NCBI GenBank assembly: GCA_027625915.1
Contig: JANTQA010000057.1
Span: 8,246,001 to 8,310,000 of the forward strand
Reading direction: 5' to 3'
From: Anaeramoeba flamelloides
Taxonomy: Eukaryota; Metamonada; Anaeramoebidae
DNA: 64,000 bases
Made by a program: the position numbers and the translations under genes. Below are positions 11,922 to 23,400 of the stretch, piece after piece. Numbering within the stretch: position 1 is the first letter of the stretch; each line of letters starts with the position of its first letter. The notes under the pieces were generated by a model that had not been told where the DNA came from, searched no databases, and was given only the letters and a program-made list of their open reading frames with translations.

Positions 11922-13952
11922 TTTTGGGAAACAAAGGTAAAAAGAAGAAGGAAAAAATAAAAGGAAAAATTAAAAAAAAAAATAACAAAAATAAATGATT
12001 CTAAAATTCACAAAAACTTGACTAATCACAATTTGCTTTTAAATTTTCCATAGAATTTAAATCTAGATAATGGAATTCTTGTTTTTAACTCCTTAAATGA
12101 CAATTCATATTTTTCCTTCAAAAAAATTTATTCCTTTTTTTTGTGTAACATCCCTTTTTTTCTTAACATAAAATTTTATATAAATAATTTACTCAAAATA
12201 GATCTCATTTTTGGATATTACCTATTGGTGAAATTGAATAACTGACCCCAACCATTTTAATTGTTAAACTTTTAAATTAAGGAATTTTTTTTTCCCAACT
12301 TATCATCTATTTTTGGGGTGAGAATTTCAAAAGGAACAAAATATAGGAGTAACAGTTGGAAAACTTCTATTACAACTTTTCCAATAAATAAAATCCAATT
12401 ACGAATAAGTGTTCAATTTTTTTTTATTTGGATGCACCTTCGCTTATTAGAGTAGTGGGATTGTTTACCAAAACATTATCAAGAATTATTTTATTTAACT
12501 TTTTTTTTTTTTTTTTTTTTTTTTGATTAACTTTTAGTTTTTAGTTTTTTCCCATAAATTATGTATATTAAACAAACAGTCTGTTTTTGGAAATCAATTT
12601 TCTTTAAATTACACTATTTGCTTATCTCAAAATTTAGTGGAATTGGAAATTTTGTTTAACCTGTAATTACTTTTTCCAAATGAATAGCTTTAACGTGTTA
12701 ATCTATTTTAAGAAAAAAAAAAATGATAGGGCTAATTGAGAAAAAATCCGAAGGAGAGATCTTTTCAATAGAGACTCATTTTTCTTGTTACTGAGTTTTA
12801 ATCAATAAATCAGATCAAATTGGTTCTACTTTTTTACTTTATTACTTTTTTAGAGAAACTTTTAAAGAAACAGTTACATGATTGAGCGCACTTTTTGACG
12901 AATCGGCGGTTTTGTGGGTATCTTTATTGATGAACTCTGAATTCTAAATAAAAGAAAAATTCCTTAATATAATAACTATTATTTTCTTAAAATTTTCTCC
13001 TGTCATCATTCCAATCAAGAGATCGTAAAAATGGTAATGCTTGACAATGCGTTGAATCGAAGTGTTAAAGTTTTGATATTGAGAATTAATCGTTTTTTTT
13101 TTTTTTAGAAAAACTGTTTGAAATATTCCAAAGTTAAAAAAATAGTGAGTCAAATACCCTTTTTAGAAATTTGTTAAATCTTCAATCAAAACCATAATTT
13201 ACCAAGAACTCTTGAAAACAACCCACTTGGCCATGTATCTTTACATTAAAACAGCTTCCTATTCCTCTTGCAAAAAGTAAAGTCTTGTCATTCGGCTTTG
13301 AGCCTTTTTTTGCTCTCAAATTTTAAAAGGTAAAAATTCCAACTGTTATAAACAACACAAAAAACGTATTAAGATCTTTCAATTATTCTCGAATAATTTT
13401 GAAGTTATTCTCAAAATTTGATGGGCACAGACATTTGTCAAGAATAATTTCGAATTTTTTGGAAGAGAAACATTAAATCAAAAGAAAGAGACTGTTTTCA
13501 AGACACCTTCTTTTTCTAATCTCAAAAGATTGAATTAGTCTCAGACTGATTCAAACCCTGTCACAAAAAAAGTGATGATTTTATTAAAAAAGTAAATTTT
13601 ATGCAAAAAAAAAAGATTTTTTGTTTGTTTTCTTCATATTAGTCAGTGATTAATAAAATTACAAACTTTATTTGCTTTATTTAAAAACCATTGATTGTTT
13701 CTTAACACCATGACAATTTAAGTCTTTCTGAGGTTTTCAAAAGTTTTTCTAATTTCGGCCTATTACTATTTTAATTAAAAATGAGAAAAAAATATCACTT
13801 CATTTTCCTCCCTTTTCACCCAAGAAACTTTTCATAGCAACAGATTATTATTTCTGTTTCGGTGTTGATTTATTTTTTCCACTTTTTACAGTGATCTTTA
13901 TAGGTGAACCAAGAATCCGAATAACAAGAAGATTTTAGAGAATAATTGCATA

Positions 13953-14129
13953 CTGGTATTTGAATTCTAAATGGGAAAGAATTTTCACTTCCTTTTCCAT
14001 ATTTTTTTTTTATAAATATAGTTCTCAAAGAAATTAGGTTACAATTTGAGGTTCTCGATCTATATTCTCTTAAAAAAGAGAAATTAAAAATGAAGTGAAA
14101 AAAAATCCCATTTATTATTCAAATACCAG
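13953..14129. repeat. Inverted repeat pair, 24-nt arms
   Basis: The arm 13953-13976 (CTGGTATTTGAATTCTAAAT...) is matched in reverse by 14106-14129 at 22 of 24 positions, with a loop of about 130 bp. It is probably the core of a small foldback MITE extending to about 13910-14200. Confidence 0.6.
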
Positions 14130-14213
14130 TAATGGAGAATCAGAGGAAATTTTATCCCATTTGATATTCAAAGACCAGTCTTCTTATTTTGTTAAGTTTT
14201 CCTTTTTCATTCA

Positions 14214-14405
14214 GTTCCATTTTTAAGTCCCAAACTTTCAAGGAAATTTAAACTAAGAAACAAATCTCAAATTAAAACCGAAAATTCGTGTTCAATTAAA
14301 ATAATTTTTGAAAAAAAAAATTCGAAAAAAATGCGATTAAATTGAAGATTTTTTTTGAGTTCTAAATTTAGAAGAATATTTATGTCTTAATCAGTGGAAC
14401 TGCTT
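14214..14405. mobile_element. Foldback MITE, family M1, diverged copy
   Basis: This is a diverged copy of the palindromic family at 17046, 17594 and 61811. It begins CAGTTCCATTTTTAAG, has CAAACTTTCAAGGAAATTTAA inside, and ends CAGTGGAACTG. Its arms no longer pair perfectly, so it is older than the other copies. Confidence 0.5.
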
Positions 14406-15090
14406 GTAGGAATTGTTTTTTATTCAAGTTTTTCAATCAACTCTTTCCATTTTCACTCACTCATGAGTAAACCTATCATTTTGGTTGTTCTCTGTTTACA
14501 AATCAAAAATAAGGTTATAAAAAATAGATTAGTTTGAAAAGGTGATTAAGCCTGTGTTGAAAATATCTCTGTATAGTTAGTTTTCTTATTTTTCTAATAT
14601 AACATCTAATGTACTTCGCACTTTTATACCAAAGTTAAAAATCAAATTTGAAAATAAACTAGTTGATGTTTTCAGTAAAATTTAAATTATTCATGCAAAT
14701 AGGTGTACAAGTTGTTTGAAATCTTTTTTATTTTGTTCTCAATTTTTTGTGTTTTTTGATGTTAAAAATTTTTTCAAAAATTAACCCCTATTTGTTTAGA
14801 TAAATTTTGCAATTTGATCCTTTATTTTTCGAATTCCCATTTGATAAATTAACTTTTAAGAAACCTTTATCATATTTTACTGATGTTAATTGTTGCATTC
14901 GTCTTTTAAATCATAGGACTTCACTACAATAGAAAAACGCTTTGAATTTTGAAATATCGATTAAACTTTTATTCAGGCTTTATTTTAACAACAGACCAAT
15001 AATTTAAAACAAATAAAGTAATAGAGGATTGTCTTGTAAATCAAATTCTTCTCTATCTTTCTTAACTGTGGCTTAGGAGAATAGAAACTA

Positions 15091-16272
15091 TACAGTGGTG
15101 TAACTAACCCTTGTTTTTTATTTTAACCCATCACTACAAGGAAAATTGTTTCAAAAAAAAATCTCTAAATTTTGTATTTTTGAAATACACTCATATAATA
15201 AACATTATTATATAAAACAATTTTCAATGAGGTTTACAACTTTAATAGATATTAATAGGAATTGAAAAAAAAATGAAAGTTTTCAGTAATATTTTTTTCA
15301 TTTTTAATTGTAAAATTTTTGAATTTTTTAATTGACTTTAGTAGAGAGATATTTTTCAAGTATTTTTTTAATAGTATAAAAGGAAACATATTTTTCAATT
15401 TGAAAATAGTACAAAATATTTCAATCAAAAGATATTGCTCAATTAAATTGAAAATCTGATTTTTTATCTGTTTTTGTAATATTTTTTATCATTTTATTTT
15501 TTTCCATGTTTGGGTTTTTATATACGTTCCCGGTTGTTTTCTGCAAATTGCTTTAACATATATTCTTTTTTCAATCTTAATGTTCAATCAAAAATTAATT
15601 CATTTCAACTTTTTCCAATATAAAAATACCCTGAAAATAGGTGTTTTTTTCTTTGTCGGTATTTTTGAAAAGGGGGGTATTCAGATTTTCAAGAGTTTAA
15701 AAGATATCCTTTTTTTATTACATAAAATTATGATTACTTTGAAAAAATAATTTATAAAAGAAGTATAACTTAAATCCAATGTATAGTTTTGGCTAACTTT
15801 CATTTTAGGTATTTAAATTTTCCTTGTAGTGATTACTAAAATTTAACTCAGGCAAAAAATATTGGCTGACTCTAGAAATAAAAGAAACAAATCAATGGGG
15901 TGACAACAGTATATAAACAAGAAATAGGGTTCTTTAAATAAATTTTAAAAAAGAAATATGAAGATACTGGAAGATTAAAATGCAATTTTTTGAAAAAAAA
16001 ATGAACATAATTTCATTTTTTGAATTGTATAAAAAAAATCATTTAATCTCAAAAAATTTTATAAATATGACGAAATTTTCGAAACAAAAGCATTTAATAT
16101 AATTAAGCCATTTCGATTAATCAAAGATCTAACCTCTAAAGTCAATTTTGTTCTGAACCAAGAATCTATTGTTGATTTCTGGTCTTCCAATACCCAAGCC
16201 CGAAAAAAAAACACGATTTAAATTTTAGTAATGGGTTAAAGGTTGTCTGAACGGGTTATTTTCACCACTGTA
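15091..16272. mobile_element. Tc1/mariner-type MITE, outer element of a nested pair
   Basis: The ends are TACAGTGGTG...CTAACCC...TTTAACCCAT at the left and the inverse ATGGGTTAAAGG...CCACTGTA at the right, bounded by TA dinucleotides. The end style (TA target, CAGT...) is typical of Tc1/mariner elements. A CACTA-like element at 15132-15831 is inserted into the left end. Removing it rejoins CCCAT with TACTAAAATTTAA, which is what the inverse of the right end predicts. Confidence 0.65.
15132..15831. mobile_element. CACTA-like non-autonomous element
   Basis: Perfect terminal inverted repeats CACTACAAGGAAAATT / AATTTTCCTTGTAGTG bound exactly 700 bp. Ends starting CACTA are the hallmark of CMC/EnSpm elements. 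It lies inside the MITE at 15091-16272, with an apparent AT duplication at the junctions. No transposase frame is present. Confidence 0.65.
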
Positions 16273-17045
16273 CATAAACTCTGAGACTTTTTTTAATTAC
16301 TTTTGAATTAGAAATGCACTTAAAGTTATCGCCTTGCTTCACTATTCACTGCTTTATTGTCCGCCACATAGTAAACAAAATTTCCAAACAATAAGAGTAT
16401 TTTATAAATCAAACTGATAAACAATTAAGAAAACAATTAGAAAGAAAAAGGGGATTGTAAAGAGAATTAAAATACGAAAGTTTGGTTTGAGAAATCCAAA
16501 TGAAAAGCAGTTCTTCTGAGGAAGGTAAAATACTGTTGAAAAATGAACATATTTCCAAAATATGCTTGGTTTTGGGTCTGTTTCAAGTTTTGAGATTTTA
16601 ATAAATAGTGTTTAAAAGTTGTACATTAGAATTAACCAAGAAAGAACTAAGAAATATGTTATTCCACCGAGGATCTAGAATTCTGAAAGTTGGGTATTAA
16701 AAAAAAAACGGAAAGAAAGAAAAAAGAAGAAGATTTGACAATACTTTAGTCAAAATAAAACTTGCAAAAAATTATAATCAGTGTTTCAAAATAAAAAGCG
16801 TGTTTTTTTATTTTAGAACAGGCCTATACATCAACCGATCAAAGAATCTGATAATAAACACCAAGTAAATATGGGAGTGGTTTCTTAAAGTTCTATTATT
16901 TAAAAATAAATTCTAAAAATGAAGGATCAAATTTCAACATTTATCTTAAAAAAAACAATTGTATTAAATTTTTAACGCAAAAAAAACAATATTTACCAAA
17001 CAATTACTTTTTATTAATCATTTAATCATAATAAAGTAAATTATA

Positions 17046-17248
17046 TACAGTCAGTTTCACTTTTAAGGAACAAACTTTCAACGAAATTTAAGGCACAATA
17101 AAATCTCAAATTAAGGCACAAAATTTGTAATTTTTTTTTTTTTACAATTTATTTTGCTAGAATCTGAATTTTGTGCCTTAATTTAAGATTTTTTATTGTA
17201 CCTTAAATTTCGTTGAAAGTTTTTGCCTTAAAAGTGAAACTGACTCTA
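17046..17248. mobile_element. Foldback MITE, family M1
   Basis: The 203-bp element is almost entirely palindromic. The arms begin TACAGTCAGTTTCACTTTTA and contain repeated AAGGCACAA-type units. They fold around a short poly-T/poly-A centre, and TA flanks are present. Copies lie at 17594, 61811 and, diverged, at 14214 and 19023. The ends are of Tc1/mariner type. Confidence 0.75.
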
Positions 17249-17593
17249 TTTCTTTTCCACAGTCAAAACACAATTTAAAGAATTAGTGCATTGTTAAAAA
17301 CAATGATCTTGTTTAAAGGCAAATAACATATGAACTTAGATACGTAGATAAATCAAGTGGTTAAAAATTAACTACCTTCATAACATTTTATAAATTTTGG
17401 CCTACTATTCATTATATTTATGGTGAAAAATTTTTATTAATAAGTCAAATAAACCTTCAAAAATATTTTTTTTTTGAAAAATCTAATTAAAAAAACATAT
17501 CAAATCGATTACAGGGATCAAAAACATATTTTTCTTACTATACCGACTGAACAACTGATTCAACCCTTTTCACCAATAATAACAATTATTTGA

Positions 17594-17793
17594 TACAGCC
17601 AGTTTCAAATTTAAGGCACAAACTTTTAAGGAATTTTAAGGCCCAAAAAAATCTCAAATTAAAGTACAAAATTTGTAATTTTTTTTTTTACAATTTATTT
17701 TACTAGAATCTGAATTTTGTGCCTTAATTTGAGATTTTTATTGTACCTTAAATTTCGTTGAAGTATGTGCCTTAAAAGTGGAGCTGACTGTAT
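17594..17793. mobile_element. Foldback MITE, family M1, second copy
   Basis: This copy is about 80-90% identical by eye to the one 350 bp upstream, with the same orientation and palindromic arms. The left arm is more diverged (CAGCCAGTTTCAAATTTAAG). Flanks are TA. Confidence 0.75.
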
Positions 17794-18182
17794 ACCTCCT
17801 AATTATCCCCAATAACCCTTTTTTGATAATACACTAAAGATTAATATTTAAACAGATATAACTATCAATAATTTCTTGATATTTCTTTGTCTTCAAATTA
17901 ATTATATTTCAACTATCAAAAAATTTAAAGTTAATTGTTAAAATTCAAAATATTTACACATAAAAACTGTTATATATTCACCAAGATGCTCATTGATTGG
18001 GAATTTTTTACACTACCCCCCTTTTAGCCCAACTTTAAATTTTATAGATTATTACACTTTCATGATCAAATACCCATCTGTGAAACCAATTTAACAATTT
18101 TTTTTAAAAAAACTTAAAAAAATCAAATAGAATGGCTCATCAATCAATAAAAAACCAAAAAAATAAGCAATTAGACTACACA

Positions 18183-18769
18183 TAAGGCATTTTCAAAAAA
18201 GTGGGGCATTTTTTTTTTTTGCATTTCATAAATAATCATCTTTGTTAGTAAAAGTATTCATAAATTGACATTACCGGATTAAGTTTAATATCAACACCGA
18301 TTGAATAAATTGCCAAGATATTTATTTAAAAATTTGTTCTTTGAAATATTTCTCAAAAATTAAAAAAAAATAACACGTTTTTGGTGAAACAATGCACGAC
18401 CAATTTCAATAAAAAACTGGAAATATGAAAAGGGTATAAATGATTTTTAAAACAATCAAATGCAGTAATTTGTTGTCAATTCTCTTTGAAAATTTGTTGA
18501 GATTACACAAGTTATGAAAACGATTTTTTCTCATAAAAAAGAAAATAACAAACACCAATTTTCACCCCTTAATAATATCCGATAAAATCAAGATCAGAAA
18601 ATTTAATATATTATATTTATGTAATACAATACTAAGAAACAAATTGAATTATTACCAAGAATCGATAAATGGGAGTTAATGATTATGGATATTTAAATAC
18701 TCTTTTGAAGATTGGGTTTAAAAGATATCTTTTAAAATAAATTTGCCCCACTTTATTGGAAATAGCTTA
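18183..18769. mobile_element. TIR element, family T1 (AAGTGGGGCA ends)
   Basis: The left end TAAGGCATTTTCAAAAAAGT and the inverse of the right end TAAGCTATTTCCAATAAAGT continue as GGGGCA. The 587-bp body has no frame. A second copy at 60987-62132 is collinear once two insertions are removed, so both ends of the family are well defined. Confidence 0.65.
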
Positions 18770-19022
18770 GTATAAATACAGTTTACCATTTCAAAAACCA
18801 CAATTATTAAAATTGTCCAGGTATACTGCTTTTTTTTTCAAACTTACTATTTTAAATCATCAAATAAGCAATAAATAAATTATTTATTCTTTTAATTTTG
18901 ATCAATTTGTAAATATTTTTAAAATATAACAAAATTTATTCGAAATATAACAAAAAGAACTGACCCCCCCCCCTTTTTTTTTTTAAATTTAAATTCCTTC
19001 TTGAAAAAAAATACCCCTAGTT

Positions 19023-19695
19023 ATACTTTTAAGAGACAAACACTCAACTAAATTTAAGATACAAAAAAAATATCAAATTAAGGCAAAAAATTCTAATGAT
19101 TTAAGGATTAGTCGAATTTTATGGTTAGTGAATACTACTTTTCCACCTAGTAACATATTTGTAGACTTAAAAGAAACTTGATCTAAGGGATCTTGCTAAC
19201 TTGAAAAATTTTGAGTTGGGCAAAAAACAATTTTCCTTCACCAAATCCAAATTATTCTCAACTAATTTTAAAGAAAAAAATTTCATTAGGAAAATTTAAC
19301 TCCACTTTCTTTTCAAGTATGTTAGAGCGTAGCAAGAGAGTATAAATATACTTGAAAAGAAAGTGGAGTGGCATTTTCTTAATATCAAAAAAAAAAGTTT
19401 TTGGTTTTGCCTTGTTATGTTCGGGAAATTCAAAAAGTTTTTGGATCAACAAATGATTTTCAATCAAAATCTAAAAAATCCCAAAAATTATAATATTTTG
19501 ACTTTTCCTCAATTCATTGTCTTTTAAAGATTTTTTTCTGTTTATAGTATTTAATTTAAACACTCACAGTTCATAAAATTCGAATAGTCCTTTGTTGTTC
19601 ACAAAAAAAACCAAAAATTAAGCCTAAATTTGAGTTTTTTTTTATTCTTAAATTTTATTGAAAGTTTGTGCCTTAAAAGTGGAACTGACAGTATA
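19023..19695. mobile_element. Family M1 element with a longer centre
   Basis: The left arm (TACTTTTAAGAGACAAACAC...) and right arm (...GAAAGTTTGTGCCTTAAAAG) belong to family M1. They are separated by about 500 bp instead of the usual few bases. The centre contains a perfect 21-nt hairpin at 19300-19368. It may be a longer member or an M1 copy that received an insertion. Confidence 0.5.
19300..19368. repeat. Perfect 21-nt inverted repeat (hairpin)
   Basis: The arm 19300-19320 (CTCCACTTTCTTTTCAAGTA + T) is exactly complementary to 19348-19368, with a 27-nt loop. It lies in the middle of the M1-related element. As RNA it would form a miRNA-precursor-sized hairpin, but no evidence of expression can be seen. 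Confidence 0.75.
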
Positions 19696-20496
19696 TAGAA
19701 ATAGAATACACTTATTCAAGTTCGATCATTTCGGTATTATAAGTATCTAAAGCTAATAATTTTATTTCTATACTAGAAACTGGCAATTAATTTGATATTT
19801 CCCTAATTCTTGAGAATTTTTTTGATCTTAACATTACCTGTCTAAGATCTATATAAGGGAAACAATTTTCTCTTTATTTTGTTTCAATGATCTTTTGTAA
19901 AAGTAAATTTTCAAAAAATAGATTCTAAATTTGTGACTCTCTATGTATTATTAATAGACCCCATTTTGTAAGTAACATACATGAACCAAGAACCCTTACC
20001 CAAATGAATATAAAAGAATTGAAAAAAGATAAATCTTTAAAATTTACTATCACTTAAATAATAAACCAAGAAGTAAAAAACTCAATATTGTACTGATCAA
20101 TCTTTTTTTTTAAAATCGATTTTTGAAGGTAATATTAATCATGCCGGACAATGGACATTTTAGCTTTCAAGTATAACATTCCAAGGTGAAAGTTAAAAGT
20201 ATTTATCACAGATCCCTTAAACTAAAAAAAAATGGTATTTTGGCAAATAATTTTATTTGAAATGAAAATTTTTCATAATTGGGACAAATATAATTTCTCA
20301 AAACAACCATAATTGTATAACAAACAAACTCAAGAAATAATGAGTAAAATATTCCAATCAAAATATCGTTTTAAACTCATTTTTTCCTATTTCCAGATTG
20401 TTAATTAAAACATAATAGGAATATCCTTAATTTTAAATAAATAACTAAGCATCACGCAAACTTCGATCAGAAATATTTGACTACAAAACAACAAAG

Positions 20497-23400
20497 ATGT
20501 TTCTCCAGCACATCTCCCAAGTTACACCAAATCAACAACGATCGAGTTTGTTTTTTTTTTTTTTATTATTGTTTGGTTGGTTAGGATCTCTTGGAAGCTT
20601 TTTTTTTTCTTTTTTTTTTTTTTTTTATTCTTAATTTTTTCATTTTTCTTCCCAATTAAACCAACGATTTCTCTTTTCCATTTTCTTTCTCTGGATCCGA
20701 ATCCAAAATCCTTAGAGACTAACGTTCTTGTGAGCTTTCCTTTAAGCCTCAAAAAAAGTTATATTTCCCAACTGCTTGATTATATCAACAAATGCAAAAA
20801 CCTTGATAAATTAATCACAAGCACATTCCATTTAAAATGGTTTTTAGAAATTACCGGACAAGCATTTTCTTTGCCCATCGAAGAACATTTGATCATCTCA
20901 CAAGCAATCCAATTGTATGATTCGTGGGTTAACAGTGTCAATCTTCCAGATGTTTTTGATAACAAAAGAGATTATTTTTTAAAAGAAATTTTTGGTCATT
21001 TATCTCTTCTTTTCAAACCGAGAGAGAATTTGTCCAAAGAGCTGAGCAATAAGCACATCGAATTGTGCAAAGGCGTCATTTCAATTTTCAACCGATTAGA
21101 AACAAAAGAAAAGGATTACATTAATGGCGAGACATGGTGCTATTTGCTGAACCTTTTAATGGGCATTACAGATTCTCTAATCAGGAACGAGGGAACAGTA
21201 ACAGAGCCCATTCTTTCTGAAATTTTCCCAGTCCACATGCTAAAAGTAACAACCCTTTTTCCTTATTTTTCTTTTTGCTGAGGGGTTTACACATAGTTTT
21301 TTTGTACCTGCTATTAATCTTGCCTGTTAATTTTCTTATTTTTTTTTTTTTTTTTTGTGTTTAAAAAAAAATATTTCTTGTTTTAGTTATTATTCGAATT
21401 ATGGCTGATTTCAGAGACTCAAGATCTTAAATCTTGGCAGTTGTTGAGAACTTTAGCAAGAGATTGGGTAAATCGAAAAGAAACAATAATACAATGGTCA
21501 TCAACAATATTCGGATTATTAAATAGGGTTATTAGCATCCTTTATGGTAGTTTTGAAGGAACAGAATCTGTTGCTATTGCATTGTAATTCTTTCTTTCTT
21601 TTCTTTATTCCTTTCTTTCATTTTCATTCAGCCATCAAAAAAATATATTCATTATTCAATTTAAATGAGAGGCTTTCAATAATTTACGAATATACAACAC
21701 AAGGTATAAAATGCTAATCTTGGTTTTGGTTCAATTGATCTTGAAATATCTTTTTTTTAAAAATAAATCGATTTTGGGGAATTTTTTCAGTTTTATTTGG
21801 CTGTTGAGAGAAAAATGTTGGACACAGAAAAATAGTTGGACACCATTTTTAATTGGGAACATTAGTAAAATTGAAAATCAAATCCTATTGATAACTAGGT
21901 GAATTTTATATAAATCCAGGTTTAAGTGTGTTACAAGTTCATTAATCTGTGGTGTGTGTAGAATACTCATTTGAATGGTTGAAAACTAAAGTAGATCATG
22001 CTATTTTAACAAAAATCCAAGTTTTAGTAAAGTTTACTATTAATTCTGAAAATAGTAATTTTTAAACTTGCTTTAGATTATAAGAGATAAGGTTTTGAAA
22101 AAGTAGAATTACATTAATTGTTATTCTAATAAGTAGATTATTGTTATTTCCTTTACTTATTTCACAAACGATTGAAACAAAAAATCATTTTCAGTAAAGT
22201 TCCCAATTAAAATTGCTGTCCAACTATTTTTCTCTGTCCAACATTTTTCTCTCAACAGTGATCCAAATACCAAATTTCGTTTGAAAATGATTTGAAAAAT
22301 CCACAATAATTGATTTTTTTTTTGAGCCTAATCTAATTTTGCTTCCTAATTAGTAAACCTTTACTAGTGAGTTACACAAATTAAAAAGAAAGTGGAAAAA
22401 TATATTCTTTCAAACTTTTTTTCTGTTTACAATTTAAATTTTGTTTGTTTCTAAACAAAACTTAAAAATGATCCTTTTAAAAAATAACAACTGAAACAAA
22501 AATTTCAATGAAAAAAAAACAATAAAATTTTCATTTTTTTTTTTATTGAATGTACATCGATTTTTTTGGAAATTCTTAAATAATGAACCAATTTTGATAA
22601 AATTTTGTCTTTGATTTTATTATCCTAAATACTATTAGAATTATAAGAATAAAAATACCAGAACTATCAGCTCTTCGAAATATTAATTAAAGGTGCTTTG
22701 TTGTATAAAATAATTCAAGTCATCAATCCCAAAAAACAACCAATAATTTTTATTCTTAGATATCTGAAATAATTCTTTTTTATATACAAAGTTAATTTCA
22801 TCTTATAAGAATTCATTACGAGTATTTTATTTAACTCAAATTTGATTTTTAAATTTATTTTTCAGATTAAAAAACTTTCTTCAAAATCACAGCAAATTTT
22901 AACAAAGAAAAAAAATGAGAAGAAAATAAATTTTCAAAGAGATACAATAAAAATAACCTCCAAAACTCTTAATCAACAACAGCTATAACAACACACCTCT
23001 TTAAATATTACTTTCGTTTTGAAATATTTCAAAGATAAGAGGAATTATTTACCTAATGAAGAAACACTAAAAATTGAAAATGAGAGAATAACTTTGTTTT
23101 CTGGTTAAAAAAAACTTTCCCTACTTTACTGATCAACTCATTAAATAGAAGAAACTCACTCAAACATTCGTCTCTTAACAAAAATAAGAAATGGTTTCCA
23201 AACAGAGGAAAACTGATTCGAAAATTTTAATCGAGAGTGATTCACTCTTTTGCCCCCATAATTCTTGATCAAATTGAAAATATTAAATTAACTTTTATTT
23301 TTTGTATACTATTTGTGAATGGATTTTAATAGAATGAGTTGACCATTCAAAATAATCAATTAAAATCAAGACAAAAAATTTTCAAACTTAACATCAGAGT

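Larger units (their letters stand above)
11922..20496. other. Gene-free transposon-rich interval
   Basis: No host gene is supported over about 8.5 kb. The interval holds the MITEs and nested elements listed separately at 13953-14129, 14214-14405, 15091-16272, 17046-17248, 17594-17793, 18183-18769 and 19023-19695. Around 12880-13150 a slightly GC-richer patch has coding-like phrases on the minus strand (YHFYDLLIGMMTGENF), probably a transposon relic that I cannot name. Confidence 0.55.

Noticed and set aside
20577-20715. Upstream Phe-rich start of the RalGAP-like frame (MVRISWKLFFFF...)
   Set aside because: The poly-Phe run comes from an intronic T tract. A short first exon at 20497-20545 joined to an acceptor at 20716 fits the family better, though it is tentative.
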